Assembly (NCBI RefSeq): GCF_021431965.1
Contig: NZ_CP090370.1
Coordinates: forward strand, 2,232,001-2,296,000
Direction: 5' to 3'
DNA from: Erythrobacter sp. SDW2
GTDB taxonomy: Bacteria; Pseudomonadota; Alphaproteobacteria; Sphingomonadales; Sphingomonadaceae
Length of the DNA: 64,000 bases
The notes under the pieces were generated by a model, which saw only the letters and a list, made by a program, of their open reading frames with translations, was not told the origin of the DNA and searched no databases. Both the position numbers and the translations under genes were made by a program. Shown one piece after another: positions 8,994 through 17,043 of the stretch (positions within the stretch are counted from its first letter, which is position 1; every line of letters starts with the position of its first letter).

Positions 8994-9251
8994 ATGGAAC
9001 CGACCGTTGTCGCAATGATGATCTTGTTCATGTCGATGAGCCTCTGGGGGATCATCCACACCGTGCTCGAACACAAGCGCAAGATGGCCGAGATCAAGTA
9101 TGGCCGCAGCGACCGCGAGACCGCGCTGGTCCACGACAAGGCGGAGCTGAAGGAAACCGTCGCCATGCTGCAGGACCGCCTGGCGGTGCTGGAAACCATC
9201 GCGACCGATCCGGCCCGCCGAACGGCCGACGAGATCGAAAAGCTGCGCTGA
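8994..9251 (+). CDS. Small PspB-like membrane protein, array member 1
   Basis: 85 aa; ribosome site AGGAGGGA 8 bp before the ATG. N-terminal membrane span (about 4-23), a basic juxtamembrane stretch (HKRKMAEIKYG), then a coiled coil that closes with the shared module: DRLAVLETIATD followed by DEIEKLR at the C-terminus. No named family is recognised beyond the likeness to PspB and the PspC tail. It starts 29 bp after pspC and is expected to share its transcript. It is most like array member 6, which has an almost identical ending (TDPARRTA, then EIE-LR). Confidence 0.8.
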   Translation: MEPTVVAMMILFMSMSLWGIIHTVLEHKRKMAEIKYGRSDRETALVHDKAELKETVAMLQDRLAVLETIATDPARRTADEIEKLR

Positions 9252-9273
9252 GGGCGCGGAAGGGAGGACTGAC

Positions 9274-9582
9274 ATGGACGCTGGAACTCTGGGAGTAATG
9301 ATACCGATCATCGCATTGATGATTCCGATCGTCGCGATCTGGACCAAGCACCAGCAGAAGCTGGCCGAGATGCAGATCGGCGCCACAGCCGAACATACCG
9401 CCGAAAAGGCCGCGCAATACGCCAGCCAGATCCAGCGGCTGGAAGACCGGGTGCAGGTGCTCGAGCGCATCGTCACCGATGGCGGTTACGACGTCGCGAC
9501 CCAGATCGAGGCCCTGCGCGATACGCGCCGGGTCGAGGACGCCGGCGTGCCGCTCAACATCAAGAACGAGGAGCGCGCCTGA
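9274..9582 (+). CDS. Small PspB-like membrane protein, array member 2
   Basis: 102 aa; ribosome site GGGAGG 6 bp before the ATG. Membrane span about 6-24, a juxtamembrane stretch KHQQKLAEMQIG similar to member 1, then the module DRVQVLERIVTD plus TQIEALR, and a short polar tail of about 17 residues that members 1 and 6 lack. The stop codon shares its last base with the start of member 3 (TGATG). Function unknown; inferred to be an inner-membrane partner in the psp response. Confidence 0.8.
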   Translation: MDAGTLGVMIPIIALMIPIVAIWTKHQQKLAEMQIGATAEHTAEKAAQYASQIQRLEDRVQVLERIVTDGGYDVATQIEALRDTRRVEDAGVPLNIKNEERA

Positions 9583-9911
9583 TGGACTGGGGTGGACCAA
9601 GCTTCGTCGTCGCCATCATTGCGCTGAGCATGGGCGGCTGGCTGATCAACAACTGGATCCGCGCCAAGCACGGCTATGCCCTGGAAGACGAATGGGGCGG
9701 GAAGACCGAACGAACCGACAGCGCCGAGACCAAGCGGCTGCGTCAGGAGAACCGGCAACTGCATGAGAAGCTCGATGCCATGCAGGACCGCATGATCGTG
9801 CTGGAAAAGATCGTTACCGACCGCGGGTATTCGCTCAGCGAAGAAATCGAAGCTCTGCGCGACACCGGCAACGGCGTCCCGCTCGATATCGGCAAGAAGG
9901 AACAAGTGTAA
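9582..9911 (+). CDS. Small PspB-like membrane protein, array member 3
   Basis: 109 aa. Membrane span about 7-25, then IRAKHGYALEDEWGG, a juxtamembrane motif shared with member 4 (IKHGYPLEGMWGQ). A coiled coil follows with the module DRMIVLEKIVTD and EEIEALR, and a tail ending GVPLDIGKKEQ that resembles the tail of member 2 (GVPLNIKNEER). Members 2, 3 and 4 thus form a closer subgroup. Start and stop both touch the neighbouring genes by one base, so the whole block is probably translated as a coupled unit. Confidence 0.8.
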   Translation: MDWGGPSFVVAIIALSMGGWLINNWIRAKHGYALEDEWGGKTERTDSAETKRLRQENRQLHEKLDAMQDRMIVLEKIVTDRGYSLSEEIEALRDTGNGVPLDIGKKEQV

Positions 9912-10273
9912 TGGACCCCGCAGTTGCCCAGTTTCTCCCCCACCTGCCATGGATCATCGGCGGTGCGCTCGGCATCGGTCTGATCAGCACCTTCGGCTGG
10001 ATCCACACCACCAAGCTCAAGATCAAGCACGGTTACCCGCTGGAAGGCATGTGGGGCCAGTCGCTGAAGCCTTCGACCGACGGCCAGACCGCAGAGCGGG
10101 TCAAGTTGTTGACGCAGGAAAACGCAGAATTGCGCGCCGAACTGGGCGCAATGAAGGATCGGCTCGCCAATGTGGAGCGGATCGTGACCGATAGCGGCTA
10201 TCACCTGGGAAGCGAGATCGAGGCGCTGCGCGAGCGGGCCCTGGCCGCATCAAAGCCTGAAGGAAACGCCTGA
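9911..10273 (+). CDS. Small PspB-like membrane protein, array member 4
   Basis: 120 aa, the longest of the array. The span starts a little deeper (about 13-31), followed by the KIKHGYPLEGMWG motif shared with member 3, a linker, and a coiled coil with the module DRLANVERIVTD and SEIEALR. The Ala/Lys tail is 13 residues. The start overlaps the stop of member 3 by one base (TAATG) and the stop overlaps member 5 by one base (TGATG). Function unknown; membrane topology and module place it with its neighbours. Confidence 0.8.
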   Translation: MDPAVAQFLPHLPWIIGGALGIGLISTFGWIHTTKLKIKHGYPLEGMWGQSLKPSTDGQTAERVKLLTQENAELRAELGAMKDRLANVERIVTDSGYHLGSEIEALRERALAASKPEGNA

Positions 10274-10569
10274 TGGACGGCGATCTCGTGCTGATCTTCG
10301 GCTTCATCCTGACCGTGGTGGTCATCACCGCCTTCACGATCAGCCGGATCGTATCGCGGGTGTACGATCACGCCGAATGGAAGGAGCTGCACAAGAGCGG
10401 CAAGAACTCGGTTGCGAGCGACGAGAAATATGCCCTGCTGGAAGAGCGAGTCCGCGTGCTGGAACGCATCGCCACCGACGGCAATCCCACGCTGGCTCAT
10501 CAGATCGATCAGCTGCGGGACTTGCAGGACAATGACCGCATTCTCGCCAACCGGGAGAGTGCGCGATGA
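10273..10569 (+). CDS. Small PspB-like membrane protein, array member 5
   Basis: 98 aa. Membrane span about 5-25; the juxtamembrane region (ISRIVSRVYDHAEWKEL) differs from the others. The coiled coil carries the module ERVRVLERIATD and HQIDQLR, very close to the PspB ending ERMDTVERLV, so this member is the best bridge between PspB and the array. A 15-residue charged tail follows. Its stop overlaps the start of member 6 by 4 bp (ATGA). Confidence 0.8.
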   Translation: MDGDLVLIFGFILTVVVITAFTISRIVSRVYDHAEWKELHKSGKNSVASDEKYALLEERVRVLERIATDGNPTLAHQIDQLRDLQDNDRILANRESAR

Positions 10570-10820
10570 ATTGGCCGACCGCAGTCGTCATCATCGTCAT
10601 GGTGGTCTGTGCCGCCAAGGTGCTGAACGCCCGCTACCGTGCGCGGCATGGCATCATCGAGGATATGAACGGCAACCAGAGCTACATCTCGCGGGGGAGC
10701 CAGGAGAAAGACCGCGAGCTGGAGGAATTGCGCGAGCGGGTGAAGGTGCTGGAGGCAATTGCCACCGATCCGGCACGCCGCACTGCCGAGGAAATCGAGA
10801 GACTGCGCGACGAGCGCTGA
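10566..10820 (+). CDS. Small PspB-like membrane protein, array member 6
   Basis: 84 aa. Short membrane span (about 4-20), then NARYRARHGIIEDMNG, which recalls the ARHGY/IKHGY juxtamembrane motifs of members 3 and 4. The module is ERVKVLEAIATD with EEIERLR close to the C-terminus, nearly the same as member 1. It overlaps member 5 by 4 bp; a 52-bp gap follows before member 7. Confidence 0.8.
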   Translation: MNWPTAVVIIVMVVCAAKVLNARYRARHGIIEDMNGNQSYISRGSQEKDRELEELRERVKVLEAIATDPARRTAEEIERLRDER

Positions 10821-10872
10821 GCAGGAAAGGACCGGGTGCGCCGGAGGCGGCCCTTGAGGAGGAATGTTCGAG

Positions 10873-11118
10873 ATGAGTGACCCCACATTCGTCATCGCAG
10901 TGACCGCACTGGTCGGGCTGACCGTGGTCGTGGCCGCCTTGCTGCGGGCCTGGCACGAATGGCTTGCGCTCAAGCGGCAGGAGCTCGACAAGGGCCAGCC
11001 ACGCTTTGCGGTGGAAATCGAAGGCGGTGCCGGCGAAGGCGCGGCGCGGATCGAGATCGCCGACCTCAAGGAACGCATCCGCAAGCTCGAAGCCATCGCC
11101 AGCGGGGTTGACCTCTAG
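10873..11118 (+). CDS. Small PspB-like membrane protein, array member 7 (shortened module)
   Basis: 81 aa from the ATG at 10873, chosen because the strong ribosome site GAGGAGG (10856-10862) is correctly spaced for it and too close to the ATG at 10864. Membrane span about 6-25, juxtamembrane WHEWLALKRQEL, then a Gly-rich linker and the first half of the shared module (ERIRKLEAIAS). The EIE-LR half is missing, so this copy is either truncated or diverged. It is the last gene of the psp-linked array; 162 bp without a recognised gene or clear terminator separate it from sufE. Confidence 0.72.
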   Translation: MSDPTFVIAVTALVGLTVVVAALLRAWHEWLALKRQELDKGQPRFAVEIEGGAGEGAARIEIADLKERIRKLEAIASGVDL

Positions 11119-11280
11119 GCACCATTGCCCGTCCCCCGAATGCGAAGGGACCGGAGGGCGACGCGGCAAGCCAAAGCTGAACTGGTCGAGTTGCTGTGAC
11201 GCCTGACCACGGATTGCTTGCCTGCGGCTCGCAAAGAGGAGGCTCTTTCGTTTTGTCCTCCACCTCCCTAACTGCACGTC

Positions 11281-11691
11281 ATGCGCACACTGTATGACAT
11301 CCAGGAAGAGTACGAATTTCTCGAAGGCGATGAACGCTATCGGTTGCTGATCGAGCTGGGGCGCGAGCTTGACCCTATGCCCGATGCGCTCAAGACCGAT
11401 GCCACGCTGGTGCGCGGCTGTTCGGCCAGCGTCTGGGTCTATCCCACAGGTGACGACGAAAAACTCCACTTCCTGGCTGACAGCAACGCGGCGATCACCA
11501 AGGGCATCGTCGCCTTGGTGATTGCCGCGGTGCAGGACCAACCGGCCGAAACGATCGCGCGAATGGACATCGCCGAAGCGCTTGCCCCGTTCGATCTCAA
11601 GAACCAGCTGTCCTCAAACCGTACGCAGGGTGTGCCCAACATGATCGCGCTGGTGCGCGAGCACGCCGCACGGATCGCGGCCAGCGCCTGA
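11281..11691 (+). CDS. sufE: Cysteine desulfurase sulfur-acceptor SufE
   Basis: 136 aa. SufE accepts persulfide sulfur from SufS and passes it to the SufBCD scaffold during Fe-S cluster assembly. The acceptor cysteine is Cys47 in VRGCSASVW, and the fold-defining motifs are present (YRLLIELGREL, GLxxxLSxNRxxG as FDLKNQLSSNRTQG). Length fits the family (about 138-140 aa). No other suf genes are in the window; the next gene follows after 4 bp. Confidence 0.93.
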   Translation: MRTLYDIQEEYEFLEGDERYRLLIELGRELDPMPDALKTDATLVRGCSASVWVYPTGDDEKLHFLADSNAAITKGIVALVIAAVQDQPAETIARMDIAEALAPFDLKNQLSSNRTQGVPNMIALVREHAARIAASA

Positions 11692-11695
11692 CGCC

Positions 11696-12043
11696 ATGCG
11701 CCCACTTTACCTTGCGGGAGGGATTCTCAGCGTCGGCCTGGGCGCCGTCGGCGCGGTATTGCCGATCATGCCCACAGTGCCCTTCCTGCTGCTGGCGGTG
11801 TTCTGCTTTGCCCGCAGCAATCCCGAATGGGAGCAGAAGATCCTTGCCCATCCGCAATGGGGCCCGCAGATCCGCGATTGGCTGGAGCGGCGGGTGATCC
11901 GCCGTCCCGCCAAGATTGCCGCAGTCACCGCCATGAGTGCGGGGGTAATTTTCACTGGCCTGACACTAGGGGTTCCGTGGGTCTATTTGTCGCTCGCAAT
12001 CCTGATCCTCGTCGGCGGCTGGATCATCACGCGCAACGAGTAG
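11696..12043 (+). CDS. ybaN: YbaN family (DUF454) inner-membrane protein
   Basis: 115 aa with the DUF454 pattern: a first span with LGAVGAVLPIMPTVPFLLLAVFCFARS, then the soluble segment HPQWGPQIRDWLERRVIRRPAK, then two more spans (about 76-92 and 95-110). The family is widespread and of unknown function. It starts 4 bp after sufE and probably shares its transcript; the association may be accidental. Confidence 0.88.
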   Translation: MRPLYLAGGILSVGLGAVGAVLPIMPTVPFLLLAVFCFARSNPEWEQKILAHPQWGPQIRDWLERRVIRRPAKIAAVTAMSAGVIFTGLTLGVPWVYLSLAILILVGGWIITRNE

Positions 12044-12108
12044 CATCCCGACTCGCTTTTCCTGCGTCCGGCAGGCATTATCCCAGCCGGACCCGGGGGG
12101 AATACCGA

Positions 12109-13371
12109 ATGCGCGAGCACGAATTACGACGGCAAGTGGTCGGCGAGATGCACTTGCGCCGCTGGCCCAGCGTGCCGGTGCCGGGGGTCATCCTGCAGTG
12201 GGTCACAGAAGTCGAAGCCAATGAGCGCGACGAAGAGCTTGCGGTGCTCGACCGGCACAGCAATCTCACCGGTGACGATGCCCACCCCCGCCACCGCGAA
12301 GGCACTTTGCCCAAGGGGGTGCGCTTCGCCTGGGAACGGCACAGCGAAGGCAGCAGCCTGACGCTGTTCATCGCTTGCACCGAATGCGACGCCTTCCGCG
12401 CCCCGCGCGAGCAGGCCGACCTCCAAGGTCCGCTGGCCTGGGTCGACAGCCTGCCCGGCAAGATTATCCGTGCCACTGCCATCCATCTGGTCGAAAGCGA
12501 AGCAGAGGCCGAAGCGATCGTGCCGACCTTGGCCTTTTCGCCTTCCGAAACCGTTTCGTGCCGCCTGCAGGGCACCGCGCGGATGTGGTCCGATTTCAAG
12601 CTGTGGCCGGATGGCTTCGGGCGGCTGCTGGTGTCGGCAGGCGAGACCGACCGGCGCGATTTTACCCGCTTGCTGCAGCGCCTTCAGGAGCTCGGCAATT
12701 ATCGCAACAAGGCCCTGCTCGGTCTGCCAGAGGCGCAGGCTGTCTGGCCCCGGCTCGATGCGGCGGAAGAACGGCTCGCCACCCTCTCGCAGCGCGTCAC
12801 CAACGCGCAGGAAACCGACGATGCGCTGCTGCAGGAATTGTCCAACCTGTCGCTTGAACTGATGGCCGTCGCCGCATCGATCAACTACCGCATGAGCGCC
12901 ACCGCAGCCTATGCCCGATTGGTCGAGGACCGGCTGGAGCAATTGCAGATCACACCGATCAACGGGTTTGCTTCGCTTGAGGATTTCACCGAGCGTCGCT
13001 TCCTTCCGGCGATGCGCACCTGTAGCGCAGTGGTCGAACGCGAACGCCAGCTGGCCCTGCGCGCCAGCCAGCTCTCGTCACTGCTGCGTGCGCGGATCGA
13101 CACGCGGATCGAGAACCAGAACGCCGAGCTGCTGCGTTCGATGGAGCAATCGAGCAGCCGGCAGCTGCGCCTGCAGCAACTGGTCGAAGGCTTCTCGGTG
13201 GTGGCGATCACCTACTACCTGCTCAGCCTCGTCGCTTATGGGCTCAAGGGGGCAGGACATGCCTGGCCCGGCATCGATCCGGAACTGGCGGTCGCTATCC
13301 TGGTGCTGCCGACGATGCTGACGATCTGGCTGGTGCTGCGGCTTGTGAAACGGCGGGTTCTGGGGGGTTAA
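12109..13371 (+). CDS. DUF3422 family membrane-anchored protein
   Basis: 420 aa from the ATG at 12109; an upstream in-frame start at 11827 would run through ybaN and is rejected. Family features: N-terminal half with VLQWVTEV-type core replaced by GVILQWVTEVEANERDEE, the FAWERHSEGSSLTLF segment, then a long coiled coil (about 200-350) and two C-terminal membrane spans (about 360-380 and 392-410). DUF3422 proteins are annotated as uncharacterised membrane-anchored proteins; no function is known to me. The 3' end overlaps the convergent gene on the other strand by 4 bp. Confidence 0.82.
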   Translation: MREHELRRQVVGEMHLRRWPSVPVPGVILQWVTEVEANERDEELAVLDRHSNLTGDDAHPRHREGTLPKGVRFAWERHSEGSSLTLFIACTECDAFRAPREQADLQGPLAWVDSLPGKIIRATAIHLVESEAEAEAIVPTLAFSPSETVSCRLQGTARMWSDFKLWPDGFGRLLVSAGETDRRDFTRLLQRLQELGNYRNKALLGLPEAQAVWPRLDAAEERLATLSQRVTNAQETDDALLQELSNLSLELMAVAASINYRMSATAAYARLVEDRLEQLQITPINGFASLEDFTERRFLPAMRTCSAVVERERQLALRASQLSSLLRARIDTRIENQNAELLRSMEQSSSRQLRLQQLVEGFSVVAITYYLLSLVAYGLKGAGHAWPGIDPELAVAILVLPTMLTIWLVLRLVKRRVLGG

Positions 13372-13775
13372 ATCTCAATCGTTTCTGCGATCCGTGCGCC
13401 CTGCTCTTCACTGAACTCGATCTCGCGGAACATCTCAAAGACTCCGCTCATGGACTGCAGACTCCATACCCCGGTTAGGGTCTGACCATCGGATGAAAGC
13501 TGGCCGACGTAGTCGACCGGCTCCTCATATCCCACTGTGTGACCGAGGTAGACTTTGGTAAAATCGACCGCGCGACCCGAGCGATGCCCGATGACGGTCG
13601 CCTCAAGTGCGTCTGACAGGCCATAGACCATGTCCGGTTCCAAGATTGCGCCGCGAAAAGCTCCACCCGTTTCGGACAGAACCGCAACAAAGGGCGTCGC
13701 CGGACCTGCTGTTCCCGGGTAAGCATAGGTACCATGCCATTGCCCGGTCAGGTCGAACGAACCTGCCTGGGTCAC
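13368..13775 (-). CDS. Conserved-looking hypothetical protein, coupled to crtZ
   Basis: 135 aa from a GTG at 13775 that overlaps the crtZ stop (GTGA), implying translational coupling. No signal peptide or membrane span. The sequence alternates short beta-like stretches (GQWHGTYAYPG, FVAVLSETGGAFRGAI, GQTLTGVWSLQS), suggesting a small beta-barrel of the kind used to bind small molecules, such as lipocalin-like folds. I do not recognise a family. The link to crtZ allows the guess of a carotenoid-related role, but nothing in the sequence proves it. Confidence 0.7.
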   Translation of the reverse strand: MTQAGSFDLTGQWHGTYAYPGTAGPATPFVAVLSETGGAFRGAILEPDMVYGLSDALEATVIGHRSGRAVDFTKVYLGHTVGYEEPVDYVGQLSSDGQTLTGVWSLQSMSGVFEMFREIEFSEEQGARIAETIEI

Positions 13776-14293
13776 GCCCCGGCGCTCTCCCGCACCACGG
13801 CAATCCCGGCTTCGCGCTGGGTCTTCAGCTCCTGCTTCAGCTTGGCCGGATCGCGTGCGATCACGAAGCCGAAGCTGACCCCGCCTTCCTTGCCGATCGT
13901 CGCATGGTGCAGCTTGTGCGCCTGCACCAGCCGTTTGGCATAACCGCTCTTGGGCACCCAGCGGAAATAGCGCTGGTGGACCAGCCCGTCGTGCACCAGC
14001 GTATAGACGATCCCGTAGAGCAGGATGCCGGCGCCGATCCAGGTCGCGGGAGGCCACGCCGCCTCCCCCGCCACCAGCGGGCTGCCAAGCATGAACATCG
14101 AGATGCTCATCGCCGCGCCGACCACCCCGTAAAGATCGTTCTTCTCGAACATGTTGTCATGCGGTTCGTGGTGGTCGCGGTGCCAGGCCCAGCCCCAGCC
14201 GTGCATGATGTATTTGTGGCTGCTCCAGGCGACGAACTCCATCGCGAAGAAGGTCACTACGATGATGGCGAGAGGGACGAACCGGTCAGTCAT
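13772..14293 (-). CDS. crtZ: Beta-carotene hydroxylase CrtZ
   Basis: 173 aa non-heme di-iron membrane hydroxylase that adds 3-hydroxyls to beta-ionone rings (beta-carotene to zeaxanthin). The histidine clusters of the fatty-acid-hydroxylase superfamily are present: H26/H31 (HKYIMH), H38/H41/H42 (HRDHH), then VHDGLVHQR and HKLHH. Membrane spans lie around 5-22, 55-75 and 82-100. Length fits CrtZ (about 160-175 aa). Zeaxanthin-type carotenoids give erythrobacters and sphingomonads their yellow-orange colour. No other crt genes are nearby. It is followed by the overlapping gene at 13368-13775. Confidence 0.95.
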   Translation of the reverse strand: MTDRFVPLAIIVVTFFAMEFVAWSSHKYIMHGWGWAWHRDHHEPHDNMFEKNDLYGVVGAAMSISMFMLGSPLVAGEAAWPPATWIGAGILLYGIVYTLVHDGLVHQRYFRWVPKSGYAKRLVQAHKLHHATIGKEGGVSFGFVIARDPAKLKQELKTQREAGIAVVRESAGA

Positions 14294-14308
14294 GCCGGTG
14301 GCTATAGG

Positions 14309-14710
14309 TTAGTTGGCGTCGGGAAAAAAGAACTCGCGCAAGTGGTCCCCGATACGGGCCGGACGCAGCGTGGTCGCATCGATGCAGCACCAGCTCGACT
14401 TGACTTCGGCCAGCACTTCCTCGCCGCGGCTGATGACCGTGTGATAGAAAGCCCGCGCACCCTGGAAGTGTTCCAGCACGGTGCGGGCCACCACGTCGTC
14501 TTCGAGGAAGGCCGGCTTGCGATAAGTGATCTCGTGCTTGAGCGCGACCCAGGCCTTGCTCGCGACTTCCTCGGCCGGGGCCAACTTGTTCCAGTGCGCC
14601 AGCACCGCATCCTGCACCCAATTGAGGTAACGTGCGTTGTTCACATGCCCCATGAAGTCGATATCGGCGGGCAGGACGCGGATCGGAAAGGTGAAGGGCT
14701 TTGCTGACAT
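14309..14710 (-). CDS. Acyl-CoA thioesterase, hotdog fold (4HBT/YbgC-like)
   Basis: 133 aa hotdog-fold protein. The catalytic signature of the 4-hydroxybenzoyl-CoA thioesterase group is visible near residue 17: D(I)[14 protein letters not shown], with Asp as likely nucleophile or base. The size fits. Substrate cannot be told from sequence. It lies 15 bp upstream of crtZ on the same strand, so the three leftward genes (14710 to 13368) look like one unit. The 102-bp divergent gap to leuC must hold both promoters. Confidence 0.88.
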   Translation of the reverse strand: MSAKPFTFPIRVLPADIDFMGHVNNARYLNWVQDAVLAHWNKLAPAEEVASKAWVALKHEITYRKPAFLEDDVVARTVLEHFQGARAFYHTVISRGEEVLAEVKSSWCCIDATTLRPARIGDHLREFFFPDAN

Positions 14711-14812
14711 GGGTGTAAGTTAGGGACGAAAAGCTTTCTTTTCCATGACACCGCAATTGCTTTTCGCACATCGCCTTGCCTGTGTTGCGCAAAGGCCGCA
14801 AAGCTCCGCGCC

Positions 14813-16246
14813 ATGCCAGCCCCTGCCCGAACCCTCTACGAGAAAATCTGGGATGCGCATGTCGTCGACCAGCGGCCCGACGGCACTGCGCTGATCTATA
14901 TCGACCGCCATCTGGTCCACGAAGTGACGAGCCCGCAGGCGTTCGAGGCCCTGCGGGCGAACGGGCGGAAGGTCCGTCGCCCGGACCTGACTCTGGCGGT
15001 CCCGGACCACAATCTGCCGACCACTGCGCGGCTGGACGCCTCCGGCAACCGCCTGCCCATCGCCGACCGCGAGAGTGCGCAGCAGCTCGCCGCGCTCGAA
15101 CGCAACGCGCCTGCCTTCGGCATCCGCTACATCGATGCGACTGCGCGCGAGCAAGGCATCGTCCATGTCGTCGGTCCGGAACAGGGCTTCTCGCTGCCCG
15201 GCACCACCATCGTCTGCGGCGATTCCCATACGGCCGCGCATGGCGGAATCGGGGCCCTTGCCTTCGGCATCGGCACCAGCGAGGTCGAGCATGTGCTGGC
15301 GACCCAGACGCTCCAGCTCAAGCGCTCCAAGACCATGGAGGTGCGGGTCGATGGCGCGCTGGGTGCCGGTGTCACCCCTAAAGACCTGATTCTGCACATC
15401 ATCGGCGTGATCGGCACCGCAGGCGGTACCGGCCATGTCATCGAATATCGCGGCAAGGTGTTCGAAGAGATGAGCATCGAAGGCCGCCTGACGGTGTGCA
15501 ACATGAGCATCGAAGGCGGAGCGCGGGCCGGGCTGATCGCGCCCGACGATGTCACCTTCGCCTATCTCAAGGGCCGCCCCTATGCCCCCAAGGGCGAGGA
15601 ATGGGAGCATGCCGTCGCCTGGTGGCGCTCGCTCGCCACCGACGATGGGGCACAATTTGACACCTCGGTCCGCATCGATGCCTCCGCGATCGAGCCGACC
15701 GTGACTTGGGGCACCAGCCCGGAGGATGTCGTGCCGATCAGCGGCATAGTTCCCGCGCCCGACAGCTTTGCCGATCCCTCGAAGCAGGTCGCCGCCGCGA
15801 AAAGCCTCGATTACATGGGCCTCACGCCCGGCCAGCGGATGCAGGACGTCGCCATCGAGAACGTCTTCATCGGCAGCTGCACCAACAGCCGGATCGAGGA
15901 TCTGCGCGCCGCCGCCGCAGTGCTGAAGGGCCGCCGCAAGGCCGCGGGCGTCAAATGGGCCATCGTCGTCCCCGGCTCCGGCCTCGTGAAGGCCCAGGCC
16001 GAGGTGGAAGGTCTCGACCGCATCTTCACCGAGGCCGGGTTCGAATGGCGCGAGCCGGGCTGTTCGGCATGCCTGGCCATGAATCCTGACAAGGTCCCCC
16101 CCGGCGAACGCTGTGCCTCGACCAGCAACCGCAATTTCGTCGGCCGCCAGGGCCCGGGCGCGCGCACCCACCTGATGAGCCCCGCCATGGCCGCCGCCGC
16201 CGCCGTCACGGGGCGATTGACCGATGTTCGTGAATTGGCTGGCTGA
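14813..16246 (+). CDS. leuC: 3-isopropylmalate dehydratase large subunit
   Basis: 477 aa aconitase-family subunit, second step of leucine synthesis (2- to 3-isopropylmalate). The Fe-S ligands are visible: a Cys in FIGSCTNSR and two in [11 protein letters not shown], along with [11 protein letters not shown] near residue 135. The length fits LeuC (about 466-478 aa). It leads a rightward leucine unit with leuD; a 50-aa gene is inserted between the two subunits. Confidence 0.97.
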   Translation: MPAPARTLYEKIWDAHVVDQRPDGTALIYIDRHLVHEVTSPQAFEALRANGRKVRRPDLTLAVPDHNLPTTARLDASGNRLPIADRESAQQLAALERNAPAFGIRYIDATAREQGIVHVVGPEQGFSLPGTTIVCGDSHTAAHGGIGALAFGIGTSEVEHVLATQTLQLKRSKTMEVRVDGALGAGVTPKDLILHIIGVIGTAGGTGHVIEYRGKVFEEMSIEGRLTVCNMSIEGGARAGLIAPDDVTFAYLKGRPYAPKGEEWEHAVAWWRSLATDDGAQFDTSVRIDASAIEPTVTWGTSPEDVVPISGIVPAPDSFADPSKQVAAAKSLDYMGLTPGQRMQDVAIENVFIGSCTNSRIEDLRAAAAVLKGRRKAAGVKWAIVVPGSGLVKAQAEVEGLDRIFTEAGFEWREPGCSACLAMNPDKVPPGERCASTSNRNFVGRQGPGARTHLMSPAMAAAAAVTGRLTDVRELAG

Positions 16247-16288
16247 TCCCCCTTGCGGGAACCCGTTGTCGATACCAAAGCAGATAAC

Positions 16289-16441
16289 ATGACGAAGAAG
16301 ATCCCCACCAAGACCATCGCCGGAGCCATCGGTTCCGCTGCCATCGCCGCCGCCCTGCTCTATGCCGGCAAGCGCAAAAAGAAGAACGAGCCCAAGCAGC
16401 CCGGCCCCATCCCCTCGGGCGAAAAGCCGGAGACGGATTGA
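16289..16441 (+). CDS. 50-aa membrane peptide between leuC and leuD
   Basis: Small unrecognised protein. The ATG at 16289 is preferred over an upstream in-frame start at 16253, giving a basic N-terminus (MTKKIPTK), one Ala/Gly/Ile-rich membrane span (about 9-24) and a Lys-rich then Pro-rich tail. The stop overlaps the leuD ATG by one base, so it is probably translated. Several sphingomonads may carry similar filler genes here, but I cannot check this. Function unknown. Confidence 0.6.
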   Translation: MTKKIPTKTIAGAIGSAAIAAALLYAGKRKKKNEPKQPGPIPSGEKPETD

Positions 16442-17043
16442 TGCAGCCAGTGAGCCAGGTCCAAGGGCGCGCCATTCCCTATGGCGCCAAGAACGTCGAT
16501 ACCGACGTCATCATCCCTGCGCACTGGCTCAAGACCGTGACCCGCGAAGGGCTCGGCAGGGGCGCGTTCGAGACGGTCCGGGCGGACCCGGACAATCTGT
16601 TCGACAGCGACGAATTCAAAGGCGCGCCGATCCTGATTGCAGGCGACAACTTCGGCTGCGGATCTAGCCGCGAGCATGCCGCCTGGGCGCTGCTCGACCT
16701 GGGTATCACCGTGGTGATCGCGCCCAGTTTCTCCGACATCTTCAGCGGCAATGCGTTCAAGAACGGCATACTCACCGTCGCCTTGCCGCAAGACCAGATC
16801 GACCGATTGTTGGCGGTTGCGCAGACCGACCCGATCACGGTCGATCTCGAGACCCAGACTGTCACTACCCCCTATCAGGATCGCTTCACTTTCGAAGTCG
16901 ATCCGTTCCGCAAGCATTGCCTTGTCGAGGGGCTGGACGAGATCGGCCTGACGCTCCAGCAGGCAGATGCTATCGAAACATATGAGAAGCAGCAGGCATC
17001 GGTGATGCCATGGCTGACACGAGGAACGGAGATTGCCGCATGA
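16441..17043 (+). CDS. leuD: 3-isopropylmalate dehydratase small subunit
   Basis: 200 aa partner of LeuC, swivel domain of the dehydratase. Motifs: [15 protein letters not shown] near residue 19 and the signature [17 protein letters not shown] near residue 70. The ATG at 16441 is used; a TTG directly before it would add one residue. Its stop overlaps the start of the next gene by 4 bp. Confidence 0.97.
   Translation: MQPVSQVQGRAIPYGAKNVDTDVIIPAHWLKTVTREGLGRGAFETVRADPDNLFDSDEFKGAPILIAGDNFGCGSSREHAAWALLDLGITVVIAPSFSDIFSGNAFKNGILTVALPQDQIDRLLAVAQTDPITVDLETQTVTTPYQDRFTFEVDPFRKHCLVEGLDEIGLTLQQADAIETYEKQQASVMPWLTRGTEIAA

Noticed and set aside
10864-10872. ATG at 10864 as the start of the seventh array member
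   Set aside because: The strong ribosome site GAGGAGG ends one base before it; spacing is right only for the ATG at 10873.
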